DNA of 34,639 nt from Bacterioplanes sp. Its GTDB lineage: Bacteria > Pseudomonadota > Gammaproteobacteria > Pseudomonadales > Oceanobacteraceae. The notes below the pieces were generated by a model. It ran no database searches. It was not told the origin of the DNA and saw only the letters and a list, made by a program, of their open reading frames with translations. Position 1 is the stretch's first letter. The number at the start of each line of letters is the position of its first letter. The stretch lies in contig JACUUC010000029.1 of the NCBI GenBank assembly GCA_014859445.1, positions 1-34,639 of the forward strand. The letters run 5' to 3'. The translations under genes and the position numbers were made by a program. Shown here piece by piece: positions 6,584 to 16,583 of this stretch.

Positions 6584-7855
6584 TTATTGCGCTGCGTTCG
6601 CGTCCGTTGTCGATAAAATGGCTTCGCCACGCAGCAAGTCTTGCACGGTTTCACGTGCACGAACGAGGTGAACCGCGTCGTTATCGATCATGATTTCCGC
6701 TGGACGACCACGGCTGTTGTAGTTCGACGCCATAACAAAACCATACGCCCCGGCCGACATGACGGCTAGCAAATCCCCAGACTCAATGGCCAATGCGCGA
6801 TCTTTACCCAAGAAGTCGCCAGTTTCGCATACGGGGCCAACCAAATCGTACTCGCGCACGGGCTGCGTGCTGCCTTCCACTACGGGTTTGATGTCTTGCC
6901 ATGCCCCGTATAGTGACGGACGAATCAAATCGTTCATGGCGCCGTCAATGATGGCGAAGTTTTTGTGATCGTTTAGTTTTAAGTATTCCACGCGTGTTAG
7001 AAACACCCCAGCATTGGCGGCAATGGAACGACCGGGTTCAAAAATCAGTTTGAAACGACGATTGCCCAATTTCTCTTTGATGGCGGCGATGTATTGCTGT
7101 GGCGTGGCGGGCTGTTCATCACGATAGCAAACGCCTAAACCGCCCCCTAAATCGAGGTGTTCAACGGTGATGCCGTTTGCGGCCAATTCATCCACTAGAG
7201 CCAAAACACGATCCAAGGCATCGAGGAAGGGGGAAATATCTGTTAGTTGGCTGCCAATGTGGCAATCCACACCGGTGATGTTCAGGCCGGGTAATTGCTT
7301 GGCTTTGGCATAAATGCGTGGCGCTTGGTTAATGTCGATACCAAATTTGTTGTCTTTTAAGCCGGTAGAGATGTATGGGTGCGTTTGTGCATCCACATCG
7401 GGATTGACGCGTAACGACACATTGGCGACTTTGCCTAAGCGGCTGGCGACGTCGCTGAGGCGTTCGAGTTCGGCTTCGGATTCAACGTTGAAGCAGTAAA
7501 CGCCGACGTTGAGAGCGCGTTCCATTTCGCTAGCTTGCTTGCCAACGCCGGAAAATACGATTTTGTTGGGGTTGCCACCGGCCGCTAATACGCGTTCTAG
7601 TTCACCTTCACTGACGATATCAAAACCAGCGCCTTGTTGGGCAAGCACATTCAAAACGGCCAAGTTGGAGTTGGCTTTCACGGCGTAACAAACCAAGTGA
7701 GGCCAGTCGCCAAGTGCTTGCTCGTAAGCATTAAAATGTTGCTCTAATGCGGCGCGCGAATACACGTACAACGGCGTCCCAAATTGTTCGGCCACTTGGT
7801 TAAGAGCAACGTTTTCGGCGTGCAAAACGCCTTGTTTATAGCTGAAAGTAGACAT
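6584..7855 (-). CDS. lysA: Diaminopimelate decarboxylase
   Basis: A 423-residue PLP enzyme (fold type III) making L-lysine from meso-diaminopimelate. The PLP lysine is Lys60 in [15 protein letters not shown] and the glycine-rich DLGGGLGV segment bind substrate and cofactor phosphate, and GPVCETGD carries the active-site cysteine of the second domain. The [13 protein letters not shown] and [13 protein letters not shown] segments near the end are also family hallmarks. Its ATG lies two bases after the stop of lptM. Together with dapF it forms the last two steps of lysine synthesis. Confidence 0.96.
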   Translation of the reverse strand: MSTFSYKQGVLHAENVALNQVAEQFGTPLYVYSRAALEQHFNAYEQALGDWPHLVCYAVKANSNLAVLNVLAQQGAGFDIVSEGELERVLAAGGNPNKIVFSGVGKQASEMERALNVGVYCFNVESEAELERLSDVASRLGKVANVSLRVNPDVDAQTHPYISTGLKDNKFGIDINQAPRIYAKAKQLPGLNITGVDCHIGSQLTDISPFLDALDRVLALVDELAANGITVEHLDLGGGLGVCYRDEQPATPQQYIAAIKEKLGNRRFKLIFEPGRSIAANAGVFLTRVEYLKLNDHKNFAIIDGAMNDLIRPSLYGAWQDIKPVVEGSTQPVREYDLVGPVCETGDFLGKDRALAIESGDLLAVMSAGAYGFVMASNYNSRGRPAEIMIDNDAVHLVRARETVQDLLRGEAILSTTDANAAQ

Positions 7856-7857
7856 GA

Positions 7858-7992
7858 TTACGCCGGAGTATCTGTGGGTTGTGGGGCCGATGCGGTTTCA
7901 GGCAGGTACAGTGGGCCTTTTTGCCCGCACGCCATGGTACTGGTCAGTAGCAAAACACACAGCACGGTACGTAAGGCAAGCCAAATGCGCAT
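7858..7992 (-). CDS. lptM: Small lipoprotein LptM (YifL/LppL)
   Basis: A 44-residue lipoprotein, found by reading the minus strand upstream of lysA. A hydrophobic signal (residues 2-20) ends at Cys22, followed by the family hallmark CGQKGPLYLP; the rest is a short proline-rich tail. The residues before the cysteine (TMA) fit the lipobox only loosely. In E. coli, LptM helps the LptD-LptE outer-membrane LPS translocon mature; that role is by family. GGAGGT lies eight bases before the ATG. It is the first gene of the lysA-dapF operon, the same place as lppL in Pseudomonas. Confidence 0.9.
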   Translation of the reverse strand: MRIWLALRTVLCVLLLTSTMACGQKGPLYLPETASAPQPTDTPA

Positions 7993-8014
7993 CGAACACC
8001 TCCAAAAGTGACGC

Positions 8015-8043
8015 ATTATACGGACAAAGCGGCGCACTGTCTT
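8015..8043 (-). promoter_or_regulatory. Promoter of the lptM-lysA-dapF operon
   Basis: On the minus strand a perfect TATAAT (8020-8015) lies 17 bases after AAGACA (8043-8038), a four-of-six match to the -35 consensus. Transcription would start about 15-20 bases before the lptM ATG. The promoter starts just after the cyaA stop. Confidence 0.65.
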
Positions 8044-8047
8044 GAGG

Positions 8048-10798
8048 TCAGCGTGGTTCTAATGCTTCATTCAGTTGTTTTTCGATGCGTTGCTTCCAGC
8101 GTAAATGCAAGATCATGGAGGATTGGTTGGGTAGGCTCAAATCGTTGAGGTAGCAGGGATAGTGTTCATCGGTTTGACGCAGACGTTGAATGTGCTCGGC
8201 GACTTCACGGTATACCTGTTGTTGATACTGCCATGCAGGAAACGCCTGACCGTTGCAGTAGAGGGTCAACTGTTGTTGTTCATCCAAGGCGGCACGCACA
8301 TCCATGTGAGCGGTTTGCTCCAGCAGCGTTGGCAGTTTACGGCGAATCACCTTGTAATCAAATTGCCCCGGATCTCGGCGCAATTCGTACAGCACCAGCG
8401 TACGTTGATTGACCCGACCTTGTTGCCCTTGCCAGCGCTGATCGAGCTGGTGCAGAAAACGAATGACGTTACGAAGCTGTGTTAACGCTGGTGTTCGTGG
8501 CCATTGTTGGTGCAGTAAGGCGCCTTTTTCGTCGAGCGCGTAGAAGAACAAGGTGGTATCGGTCAACCAGTAAAATAATTGCCAAATGCCGGCACGTGCG
8601 CGCTCAAAAATGGGGCGCAAGGGTGACTGTTGTAGGGCTTCTGAGTCGAGTGTGTAATGCACGAATTGAGTTTGATGGCGTTGCAATAAGGCAAGCAATT
8701 GCGTGACGTTATTGGCATGGCGCAACTGCAAACCTTGTTTATCGACTTCGAACAAAAAATAGTGTTCTGCCACTTCGATGAGGTAGGGGTGTTTCGGTTG
8801 TTCGCGCATGTGTTGAAACACCGCTTGGCACAGTTGCTGAACCCGCAGGCGAATGGTGGCGGCGCGGGTGGCGCAGAAACAATGCACATGCCATTCGCCA
8901 CGGTGTGCTTCTTGCTGCAACAGCTGTTGCAAGCAGAGCATCAGCGCATGGTCACCCACGAAACGCTGAACATGCCATTCTCCCCAACTATTGAGGGTTA
9001 ATACATCGAGTGTTTGTACCAAATTTTCACGCACGCCGCTGTAGCCCAATGAATCGTTGCGACTGGACAGTTTTTGCATGCCTCTGCGGCTTAAATGCTG
9101 TTGTGGGTCGATACCGACATTGATGAACACATGCCATTGCTCGGTTCTAGGAGGTTGGCGAAAGTTATTCTGAGATACGACGGGCGGTGTGATTTGCCGC
9201 ACTACATTGGTCAGTTCTTTGAGTTCATAGGCACTCACTGGATTGGGCTGTGGTTCTAGCGCAATGTGGGTGTGGGCGCGTGACAGAGCATTCAGTTGAG
9301 CAAAACACAACAATTCAATCAGGCTCGGTGATTGTCGCAGTGGTTCGTCGGCGGGCGTCAGTTGCAGTTGGCGCTCATGACTATTTATCGTGTGCAGTGA
9401 CCAGTGATCGTTGTGCCATGTCAGCGACATTTTTTCCTGTTCAAGGTGATCGCTAATGCCTGGATTGATATGAATCACCTTGCCCGGGCGCGCATCAAAC
9501 GCGGCATACAATTGGTTGCCCAGTAGGTGCATGTCGTCTTTATTGATGTGTACATGCGTGGCGTATTTTTGGCTAAATCCGGCTAAAAAACGGTAGCTGC
9601 TGAGCATTTCACTGATTAGCTTGTTGCGCTCTTGGCTGATGCGCAATGCCGACCATTGCTTGCGTTGATCGAGTTCACGCAAGTCGTCGATACGCCATCC
9701 CCAAGATTGTGCCAATGCGTTCATGCGTTCGCTGCGCCAACTGCGTTCTGCCGCTTGGCTGGCTTCCGACAGGCGCAGTTGGGTTTTGATGTAAAACGCA
9801 CGGTGTAACAGTTGCAAACGCTGTGGATTGCCTTCGGTTTGTAATTGTTCACTCAGTCGAGCCAGTAATAAGAGGTACGCATCGTTGGCATCGACGTTGC
9901 TATTGCCCGCGTGGATGTTCGCTTTGAGGTCGTTGCACAGCGGTTGAATGTTGGGGTATTGGCTGGCGTAATGGCGTGTGAGCAATAATTTCAGTAACGA
10001 TTTATAGGGCGAATGTAAGCCTTTGGTTAATTGCCACAAACCGGCGCCAATAAACTCCGCCGGAGAGATGGTCGGCAACGCGCCAAAATCCACCCATTGC
10101 TCATCGTTGACCAAATGGCGCTGGCACAATTGTTGCCACAAGGCTTCAGCATCACGCTGTTGCGCATTCGGAATGAGCCACCAACGCGGTTGCCCTCCTG
10201 CCAGCCAAATGGCACTGCGATAAAACTCATCCAGTAATAGTTGATGTTGACTGCTGCCACAATCTTCGCCTGCGGTGGCTTGCTGCACGCCTTGGCGAAA
10301 TTGCGTTAAATCCATCAAGAAAAAATGCAGCTCCAACCCGTAGGTACCAGCCCACTGCTCTAGGTGCTGACATTTTCGCTGCAACGACTCGCGTTGACTG
10401 GTCGTGAGGCTGGATTGATGGCATAACCACACATCCAAATCACTGCCGCGCGCTTGCGCCAATGAACCAAGGCTGCCCATGCTGTAAAGCCCCGTGATGG
10501 GCTGTTGGCGAGCGTGCCCTAAACGTGGCATGCCGATGCCTTTGGCCAACTGTTGCAATGCTTGCAGGTGTTGGGCATTCGGTTGAAAGTTGGCGATACC
10601 CGCGACGGTATCATGGCCGACAAACCCGGGCAGGCGTGGGTGGTTGACGTGCAGTAACAGCGGCAGCACATCCAGTACCAAGCGCTGACGAGAATTCAGT
10701 AACGCGCGTGCTCGCTCAAGGCGGGCGCGATTGAGTTCAACAAAGCCTTCTTGCCACTGTTGAATATGATGGTGAGAAATATCGATGTGTGCAGACAT
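8048..10798 (-). CDS. cyaA: Class I adenylate cyclase
   Basis: A 916-residue enterobacterial-type (class I) adenylate cyclase producing cAMP for CRP-dependent control. The catalytic nucleotidyltransferase motif is visible: MGSLGSLAQARGSDLDVWLC, with Ser109 and the metal-binding pair Asp120 and Asp122. The catalytic N-terminal part is followed by a long regulatory C-terminal half, as expected; length is close to the Pseudomonas homologue and longer than that of E. coli (about 850). No clear ribosome site precedes the ATG, and a TATACT box lies only seven bases upstream, so translation may be weak or leaderless. The same strand continues into lptM after 55 bases. There is no cyaY beside it, although cyaA and cyaY are often neighbours. 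Confidence 0.93.
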   Translation of the reverse strand: MSAHIDISHHHIQQWQEGFVELNRARLERARALLNSRQRLVLDVLPLLLHVNHPRLPGFVGHDTVAGIANFQPNAQHLQALQQLAKGIGMPRLGHARQQPITGLYSMGSLGSLAQARGSDLDVWLCHQSSLTTSQRESLQRKCQHLEQWAGTYGLELHFFLMDLTQFRQGVQQATAGEDCGSSQHQLLLDEFYRSAIWLAGGQPRWWLIPNAQQRDAEALWQQLCQRHLVNDEQWVDFGALPTISPAEFIGAGLWQLTKGLHSPYKSLLKLLLTRHYASQYPNIQPLCNDLKANIHAGNSNVDANDAYLLLLARLSEQLQTEGNPQRLQLLHRAFYIKTQLRLSEASQAAERSWRSERMNALAQSWGWRIDDLRELDQRKQWSALRISQERNKLISEMLSSYRFLAGFSQKYATHVHINKDDMHLLGNQLYAAFDARPGKVIHINPGISDHLEQEKMSLTWHNDHWSLHTINSHERQLQLTPADEPLRQSPSLIELLCFAQLNALSRAHTHIALEPQPNPVSAYELKELTNVVRQITPPVVSQNNFRQPPRTEQWHVFINVGIDPQQHLSRRGMQKLSSRNDSLGYSGVRENLVQTLDVLTLNSWGEWHVQRFVGDHALMLCLQQLLQQEAHRGEWHVHCFCATRAATIRLRVQQLCQAVFQHMREQPKHPYLIEVAEHYFLFEVDKQGLQLRHANNVTQLLALLQRHQTQFVHYTLDSEALQQSPLRPIFERARAGIWQLFYWLTDTTLFFYALDEKGALLHQQWPRTPALTQLRNVIRFLHQLDQRWQGQQGRVNQRTLVLYELRRDPGQFDYKVIRRKLPTLLEQTAHMDVRAALDEQQQLTLYCNGQAFPAWQYQQQVYREVAEHIQRLRQTDEHYPCYLNDLSLPNQSSMILHLRWKQRIEKQLNEALEPR

Positions 10799-10804
10799 GG
10801 CTTT

Positions 10805-10810
10805 AGTATA
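10805..10810 (-). promoter_or_regulatory. Possible -10 box of cyaA
   Basis: TATACT on the minus strand, seven bases before the cyaA ATG. No good -35 lies 16-18 bases upstream. A 14-base perfect palindrome (6-bp arms, two-base centre) at 10839-10852 lies about 30 bases further up and could be an operator. Confidence 0.3.
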
Positions 10811-10868
10811 GCGGGCCCAGCATCACTTGCTGTGGCGTATGAACAAGTTCATGTCGATTTTTTTGAGT

Positions 10869-10887
10869 AAGGGGCGAAATGCCCCTT
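10869..10887. terminator. Hairpin downstream of the alkaline phosphatase gene
   Basis: Seven-base-pair GC-rich stem (AAGGGGC with GCCCCTT, five-base loop) about 55 bases after the phosphatase stop and just upstream of cyaA. There is no T tract on the minus strand, so it is a weak or factor-assisted terminator at best. A smaller CGGCG/CGCCG hairpin lies at 10912-10925. Confidence 0.4.
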
Positions 10888-10941
10888 TGTTTGAGTGCGT
10901 GTTGTGGACAGCGGCGATCACGCCGACAACCACTACGGCGA

Positions 10942-12558
10942 CTAGGGTAAAAAGGACTTAAGTAGTGCACCGACTTGCGCGTGGTGCAAATAGCCTTGGA
11001 AAGCTTCTTGGGCAGAGGACGGGCCGTAAACAATCACCGGAACGGGTGTGGCTGTGTGAGTACCGGTGCCCCAAACGGTGTTTTGTTGCGCTGCCAATTC
11101 ACGTGCCAGCAAGTTTAAATGAATGTCGTCACCGTAAACATAGAACGGTGTAAAGTCGTGCACCTTGGGCAGTGTCTCGCTGCTGAGATAGCGGTGTCCA
11201 GGTCGTTGAAAGGGATTTTTATGGCGTGCCAGTATGCGCTCAGCTTGCTCATGGGTAATGCGGAAGGCGAGGTTGTTATTAACCGCATTGACTAATGAAT
11301 CGGTGGTTACGCGTCCATCATCGCCGTTGGCGATGGCTTCAGCCCACACATCATAAAAGTCTTTTTTCTGCGCATGAATGCGGTCGAGCAGGCTCAAATC
11401 GCCGAAGTTGAAATTGGGCGCGTAGGTGTGTTCTGCAAAACCGCTTCCGGGAAGCGTGCTGGGTTCAGGAATGTCGACGGCGCTGTAGGAAAAGCCGAAG
11501 CTACCGGTTTCGTGATCGGCCGTCACCACCACCAAGGTGTCGTCGCGTTCTTGCACCCAATCGACCACGGCTTGAATGGCTTCATCGAAGCGCAACAATT
11601 CGTGCAGCATGCTGCCAACGTCGTTGTTGTGCCCGGCCCAGTCAATTTGTCCGCCCTCTATCATCAGCACAAAACCATCAGGGTGTTGAGACAGTAAGTC
11701 TAAGGCTTTGACGGTCATTTCTTTCAGGCTAGGTTGCTGACGTTCGGCACCGGACTCGCGTAAACGGTGATAACGAATGGCGTTTTCCATGCCCGAGTTG
11801 GCAAATAACCCCAATAGCGGCAGTTGTTGGCTGGCCAGCAGTTGTTGGCGATCGAACGCCAGTTGATAGCCTTGTTGTTGTGCGTCGAGTAGTAAGTTTC
11901 GCTCATCCTTGCGGCGCGAGCGCAGCGATTGCCCCGCGTGCTGAATGCGTTCGGCAATGGCTGTAAATGCGCTGGATTCGGTATCGGTTGTTGTGTTGGC
12001 AGGTAAGAAAAAACCAAGTCCACCCGATAGCATGAGGTCGACTTGATTGGCCAGTAAGTCGACAGCGATGTTGGCTTCTAAGCTGCGGTGGGGCTGGTGG
12101 GCGGCGAACGATGCAGGCGTGGCGTGCGTGATGCGCGTATCACTGATTAAACCGGTTACTTTGCCGCTGCGTTTGGCGTGTTGCAGCAAGGTTTCGACTG
12201 GGTTGCCCAAGTAATCGAGACCAATCATTTCGCTGCCCGATGTGACACCGGTGGCCAGTTGCGTGGCCGAGCAGGCGGAGTCTACCACCAGTGCATTGTG
12301 TGGACTGGTATCGGACAGCAGTAGTTTGCCTTGATTCATCAGTTGTTGCATGGCCGTGGGGCGACCTTGATATCGACTGTTGGGTGCTCGATTGGCATAG
12401 CTTTGCAGCAGACCTAATTGCTGTGGCCCCATGCCATCGCCAATCATTAAAATGATATTTTTAACCGGTCTTGAGTCATCACTTGTTGTTGGTTGGTGCG
12501 CATCACACCCGACTAACAGAAGGCTGATAAGTAACGCCAAAAACGATGGATAAGGCAT
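10942..12558 (-). CDS. Alkaline phosphatase, lipoprotein
   Basis: A 538-residue member of the PhoA-type alkaline phosphatase superfamily, which releases phosphate from phosphomonoesters outside the cytoplasm. The N-terminus has a hydrophobic signal ending in the lipobox LLVGC, so the mature protein is probably membrane-anchored. Visible metal and catalytic motifs are IILMIGDGMG, the nucleophile serine in VVDSACSATQLATG, MIEGGQIDWAGHNND and VVTADHETG, and the late metal-binding histidine in TGTHTATPVPV. Only a weak ribosome site (AGGCG) precedes the ATG, and I saw no pho box. It is transcribed in the same direction as cyaA but with hairpins between. Phosphatase specificity beyond the family is not visible. 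Confidence 0.88.
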   Translation of the reverse strand: MPYPSFLALLISLLLVGCDAHQPTTSDDSRPVKNIILMIGDGMGPQQLGLLQSYANRAPNSRYQGRPTAMQQLMNQGKLLLSDTSPHNALVVDSACSATQLATGVTSGSEMIGLDYLGNPVETLLQHAKRSGKVTGLISDTRITHATPASFAAHQPHRSLEANIAVDLLANQVDLMLSGGLGFFLPANTTTDTESSAFTAIAERIQHAGQSLRSRRKDERNLLLDAQQQGYQLAFDRQQLLASQQLPLLGLFANSGMENAIRYHRLRESGAERQQPSLKEMTVKALDLLSQHPDGFVLMIEGGQIDWAGHNNDVGSMLHELLRFDEAIQAVVDWVQERDDTLVVVTADHETGSFGFSYSAVDIPEPSTLPGSGFAEHTYAPNFNFGDLSLLDRIHAQKKDFYDVWAEAIANGDDGRVTTDSLVNAVNNNLAFRITHEQAERILARHKNPFQRPGHRYLSSETLPKVHDFTPFYVYGDDIHLNLLARELAAQQNTVWGTGTHTATPVPVIVYGPSSAQEAFQGYLHHAQVGALLKSFLP

Positions 12559-12643
12559 TGGATTCGCCTGTGCTCAAAAAATAAAGAAGCAAGATACGCA
12601 AAGGCGTGACTTAAAACAATGGAACGATCAGTGCGTGCTGCGG

Positions 12644-14224
12644 CTAAACCGCGCTTTGATAGCCAATACGAAAACCGCCCCAGTGCTGGCCGTTGACGTA
12701 GATGGGTACGGATAAGTCGTGCATGACCTCACCGGTGTCGCGCTTGTACGTTTGCAGCAAAAACGCCTCGGTATGCGCACCACAACGACCGCCAGTGCGG
12801 TCATTAAAAATGCGCTTGCTGCGGTTGTGCAGTAAGTCGTGTGCGTAGTCGCCTGTTAGTGGTTGGTTGTAGCGGTGATTATGGGTTGGAAAGTAGCCTT
12901 GCGTATCCACGGCACCAGCATAGGTAATAAACGCATGGCGTTGCAGTATGGGCTCTTGGATGGCAGGAAAGGTACGGTCGCTGAAGTCATCGTAGCGCGT
13001 GTGGTATTTGGTGGGTTGGGTGTTGGCGATGGCCTGATAGTGTTGATCGAAGACATCGCTCTGAGACAATGATCGTTCGGTGAGTGCTTGGGCAAACAGC
13101 TCGCCAATGGCCGCCGCGGCTTGTTGCGCTTCGTGCAGTACGGTTCGATGGGGTTCTGCTAAATCTTCGTGGCCAAATGCCGCATAAATGTGCTCCGCGG
13201 TTTCGGATAATGACAGTGCGCGTGTGGCCATTTCGTTGATGGCGTGTTCGGTGCGTGTCAGCCGCTCACTGGTGGTGGTCACTATGTCGACAATGGTGTG
13301 GATGTTCGCACTGTTTTGTTCAATGTGCTGACTGATATCCGTCACCCCTTGCTGCGTGGTGTGTGCGTGTTGAAATAGCTGATCAAACTCTGCGGTCATG
13401 TGTTCCATTTGTTGCACGCTGTGATCAATGTTACTGGTTAGCGTTTCGCTGTTGTTGACCGCTTGCTGAATGTCTTGTCGTATGTGTTGAATGGTGTGGC
13501 TAATTTGTTCCGTCGCTTGGGCGGTTTTGGCGGCCAAAGCACGAACTTCGTCGGCCACCACGGCAAAGCCTCGGCCTTGTTCGCCCGCGCGTGCCGCCTC
13601 GATAGCGGCATTCAGTGCCAGTAGGTTGGTTTGTTCGGCGATGGCGCTAATCACCTGTGCCACGTCTTTAATTTGTTCTGATTGCTCGGCCAGTGCGGCA
13701 ATTAGTGTGGCGTTGGCGTTGATGTGCTCTCGTGTTTGTTGCAGTTGTGGCAACGTCGCCGTAAGGGCTTGCTGTCCTTGTTGATTGATTTGGGCGGCTT
13801 GCTCAACGGCATCACGTGTTTGTTGTACTTGGGCTTGGGTGATCTCAATACTGCGCTCAACGTCTTGTGCGGTGGTGACAATTTGCTGAGTGGCTTCGGC
13901 GTCCAGTTTGACTTGCTGCTGCACTTGTTCGGCACTGTGTGACATCTCTGCGGCTGCGATGGCAATGCGACTGCCGTGCTTTGACAATGCTTGTTGTTGC
14001 GCCGCGCGGAGATCTGTATCGGACGTTGTTGCGAGTGGTGTGTCGACCGTGTTCTGGGTTGTATAGTGATCGGCCAAGCGCATCAATAACCCGCTGAGCG
14101 CAACGCCAAAAGCAAGCACAGCCAGCGGATTTGACAACCAATACGATAGGGCTGCGCTGAACGCGAAGGCCAAAATTAACGCGCTAATAAAAGGCACGCC
14201 GACGCGCCATGACGGTATCGACAT
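12644..14224 (-). CDS. Methyl-accepting chemotaxis protein with C-terminal sensor-like domain
   Basis: A 526-residue chemoreceptor. I chose the ATG at 14224 (GGAGTGG upstream); the frame is open 48 codons further but that part runs into the regulator gene. Two hydrophobic segments (about 11-29 and 33-50) are joined by only a few residues, so there is no periplasmic ligand domain. A coiled-coil signalling region follows, with the conserved hairpin tip at about 197-230 ([20 protein letters not shown]). A separate C-terminal domain (about 390-526) ends in [12 protein letters not shown] and probably senses a cytoplasmic signal; such domains occur in many marine and pseudomonad receptors. The gene follows the two-component pair after 70 bases and may serve the same stimulus. 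Confidence 0.88.
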   Translation of the reverse strand: MSIPSWRVGVPFISALILAFAFSAALSYWLSNPLAVLAFGVALSGLLMRLADHYTTQNTVDTPLATTSDTDLRAAQQQALSKHGSRIAIAAAEMSHSAEQVQQQVKLDAEATQQIVTTAQDVERSIEITQAQVQQTRDAVEQAAQINQQGQQALTATLPQLQQTREHINANATLIAALAEQSEQIKDVAQVISAIAEQTNLLALNAAIEAARAGEQGRGFAVVADEVRALAAKTAQATEQISHTIQHIRQDIQQAVNNSETLTSNIDHSVQQMEHMTAEFDQLFQHAHTTQQGVTDISQHIEQNSANIHTIVDIVTTTSERLTRTEHAINEMATRALSLSETAEHIYAAFGHEDLAEPHRTVLHEAQQAAAAIGELFAQALTERSLSQSDVFDQHYQAIANTQPTKYHTRYDDFSDRTFPAIQEPILQRHAFITYAGAVDTQGYFPTHNHRYNQPLTGDYAHDLLHNRSKRIFNDRTGGRCGAHTEAFLLQTYKRDTGEVMHDLSVPIYVNGQHWGGFRIGYQSAV

Positions 14225-14294
14225 CGGACCACTCCATTCGCTCTGTAAAACATCAGTGTAGTCGCTGTGTGTTTTTTGCACAGTAGGAATTAGT

Positions 14295-14936
14295 CTAATG
14301 CGCCTTATCGTCAGGGCGTAAGCGCTGTGCTGAAAGCAACCCATGGGCAATGGCGATGGCGGTGACATCGGGTAATCGTTCAGCCCCCAGTTTTTTCATC
14401 ACCCGTGCGCGATACAAGTCGATGGTTTTGATGCCTACGTTCAGTTGTTCGGCCATTTCACGACTGCTGTAGCCTTGTGCTAAGGGCAAAAACACATCTT
14501 GTTCACGCTTGGTCAGTGTCGCCAAGAGCGCGTGGCCGTCGGCACTCGGCACCGTCACGGTGTTGTGTTGAGATTGTTGCAGCGCGTGTTGCACGCTGTC
14601 GAGTAGGAGTTGCTGGCTACAGGGTTTTTCGATGAAATCCAATGCGCCTGATTTGAATGCACGCACGACGATCGGCACATCGGCATGCCCCGAGACAAAA
14701 ATAATCGGCAAGGTGATTTGGCGTTTTTGCAGCACTTCTTGCACATTCAAGCCGCCCATACCGGGCATGCGAATGTCGAGAATCAAGCAGCCGGCTTCTT
14801 CGGGGATGAGGGCATCCAGAAACTGCTGGCCGTTGCTGAAGGTTTTGACACGCAAGTCCACCGATTCCAATAACCACTGGGTGGATTCGAGCATACCGAG
14901 GTCGTCATCGACCACGTAAACGATGTTAGGGTTCAT
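14295..14936 (-). CDS. FixJ/TodT-type response regulator
   Basis: A 213-residue regulator: an N-terminal receiver with the acidic triad at residues 10-12 (DDD), the phosphorylated aspartate at 54 in LDIRMPG and Lys104 in EKPCS, then a LuxR-type helix-turn-helix (about 144-195: [30 protein letters not shown]). The start overlaps the histidine kinase stop by 11 bases, so kinase and regulator are coupled partners. GGAG lies ten bases before the ATG. Likely targets are the divergent ligase and permease genes; that is inferred from position. Confidence 0.9.
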   Translation of the reverse strand: MNPNIVYVVDDDLGMLESTQWLLESVDLRVKTFSNGQQFLDALIPEEAGCLILDIRMPGMGGLNVQEVLQKRQITLPIIFVSGHADVPIVVRAFKSGALDFIEKPCSQQLLLDSVQHALQQSQHNTVTVPSADGHALLATLTKREQDVFLPLAQGYSSREMAEQLNVGIKTIDLYRARVMKKLGAERLPDVTAIAIAHGLLSAQRLRPDDKAH

Positions 14937-16428
14937 GGCGTAAAATCTCCGCCGCCGTCATAGGGCGTGTGGTGGCATGTGGAAAGCGACAGGTCAAAAT
15001 CAAACCGCGCGTTGGTGCCGGGCTGGCATCGAGAAACCCGCCAATGCCTTCGATGATGGAGCGACTCATGGATAAGCCTAAGCCCAAGCCATCGCTCTTG
15101 CGGGTGAAAAAGGGGTTGAACATCATGCGCAAACCTTCGTCATCAATGCCAATACCGTGGTCGATGACGTCAATGCGTACGTCCTCTGCTTGCCAAAGAC
15201 TGCGAATCACAATGCGGTCGGCGGGTGGCTCACGGTTGTCGTTGCTGGTACTGGGGTGTTCTTGCAGCGCTTGCGTGGCATCAATGGCATTGCGAATCAG
15301 GTTGATCAGCACTTGCTCGAGCAGCACCGGGTCGGCGGTAATGATGGGCTGTTGTTCACACAACTCGGTGTGCAATACGATGCCGCGTTGGTCGGCGTCC
15401 CATTGGCATAATTGCACGGCATTGCTGATGATGTCGTTGACCGCAATGGCGGCGGTTCGCTTATCGCCTTTACGCAAAAAGGCACGCAGCCGTTTGATGA
15501 CTTCGGCCGCTCGATTGGCGTGGCTGATGATGCGTTCGAGGCCATCATTGACTCGTTGTAAACGCTCGGGTTGTTGTTCGGCTTGCTGTAAATAGCGTTG
15601 ACTGGCGCTGGCAAAGTTGACGATGGTCGCCAGTGGTTGATTCATTTCATGGGCAATGCTGGAGGCCAGCTCCCCCAGTGCGGCTAGTCGACTGGTATGA
15701 GCCAGTTCATCGGCTAAGCGACGTGCACTTTCTTGCGACTCAACGCGTGCGGTGATGTCACGTGAGACGCTAATGAACTCGACCACGGCACCGGTGTAGG
15801 TTTCACGAATGGCGCGACTGGCAATTTCAAACCAGCGGCGGCGGCCATCACGATGCAGCAATTCCAGTGTCATGGTGGCGTAGCCTTCGTCGCGTAATTG
15901 GTTGCGGCTGGTTTCTAATTGTTGCGCGAGGGTGCGGCTTTGGAAAATGTCTTCCAGTGCTCTACCTCGCAATTCTTCTGGCCAATATCCGAGTAAGCGC
16001 CATGCGGCAGGGCTGGCGTCGATGAACCGTCCTTCTGGGGTATGCCGCGAAATCAGATCGGTGGTGTTTTCGGTGATCAGACGGTAAAGCCGACTGGCGC
16101 GTGTGGCCTCATCGAGGGTGCGCACATCTTGCGTGGCATTGCGACCTTTGACGATGACTCCGTCGCCCTCTGGCATGGGTAGATACGTCCACAGCCAAAT
16201 GTGTTCACCGCAGCGACTCTCCACTTGGTTGATGGCGCGTCGTTGTTGTCGACAGGCGCTGACAAGGGCTTGGTGATTGTGTGGTAGCAGCTCATGACGT
16301 GAGAAGTGCGTCAGTTCCTGTGTGGCGCTGTCATTGCTGCGCACAATGTCACCGCCTGCATCAACCAGCAAGCCGAGTTCTGGGTCCCACGGGTTTAAAT
16401 ACATGGCCTCAGTGAGGTCAATGGACAT
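14926..16428 (-). CDS. PAS-domain sensor histidine kinase (FixL/NtrB-like), soluble
   Basis: A 500-residue kinase without membrane segments. A PAS-like N-terminal domain (about 12-105) is followed by a second PAS domain with its C-terminal motif (about 112-230: ITENTTDLISRHTPEGRF, GYWPEELRG, VSRDITAR). The phosphorylated histidine is His260 in SSIAHEMNQPLA; the ATP-binding domain shows the N box with Asn380 (LINLIRNAIDATQ), IDHGIGI and GLGLGLSMS. AAGGCGG precedes the ATG. It presumably detects a cytoplasmic ligand or redox state and phosphorylates the adjoining regulator. The divergent operon starts 155 bases away. Confidence 0.9.
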   Translation of the reverse strand: MSIDLTEAMYLNPWDPELGLLVDAGGDIVRSNDSATQELTHFSRHELLPHNHQALVSACRQQRRAINQVESRCGEHIWLWTYLPMPEGDGVIVKGRNATQDVRTLDEATRASRLYRLITENTTDLISRHTPEGRFIDASPAAWRLLGYWPEELRGRALEDIFQSRTLAQQLETSRNQLRDEGYATMTLELLHRDGRRRWFEIASRAIRETYTGAVVEFISVSRDITARVESQESARRLADELAHTSRLAALGELASSIAHEMNQPLATIVNFASASQRYLQQAEQQPERLQRVNDGLERIISHANRAAEVIKRLRAFLRKGDKRTAAIAVNDIISNAVQLCQWDADQRGIVLHTELCEQQPIITADPVLLEQVLINLIRNAIDATQALQEHPSTSNDNREPPADRIVIRSLWQAEDVRIDVIDHGIGIDDEGLRMMFNPFFTRKSDGLGLGLSMSRSIIEGIGGFLDASPAPTRGLILTCRFPHATTRPMTAAEILRHEP

Positions 16429-16440
16429 GATTCCGCCTTG

Positions 16441-16460
16441 TTATAGTAATTATTCTATAA
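16441..16460. promoter_or_regulatory. AT-rich inverted repeat between divergent operons
   Basis: TTATAG and CTATAA face each other across eight bases, just upstream of the kinase gene and 124 bases before the ligase gene. It is a candidate operator for the adjoining regulator; no consensus is known to me. Confidence 0.35.
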
Positions 16461-16583
16461 GATGTTGGTGTAATTTATAGTTATCTATCTATTCATTACG
16501 ATCCTTTACCACGTGAGTATAGCGATAGACGCTGTGCCATTTAATACCACATAAGAATAATGTGCCAGTAAAGGAAACGTCTT

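Noticed and set aside
6229-6693. 154-residue plus-strand frame
   Set aside because: Antisense to dapF and lysA, which are certain.
14969-15595. 208-residue plus-strand frame
   Set aside because: Antisense to the histidine kinase; low-complexity composition.
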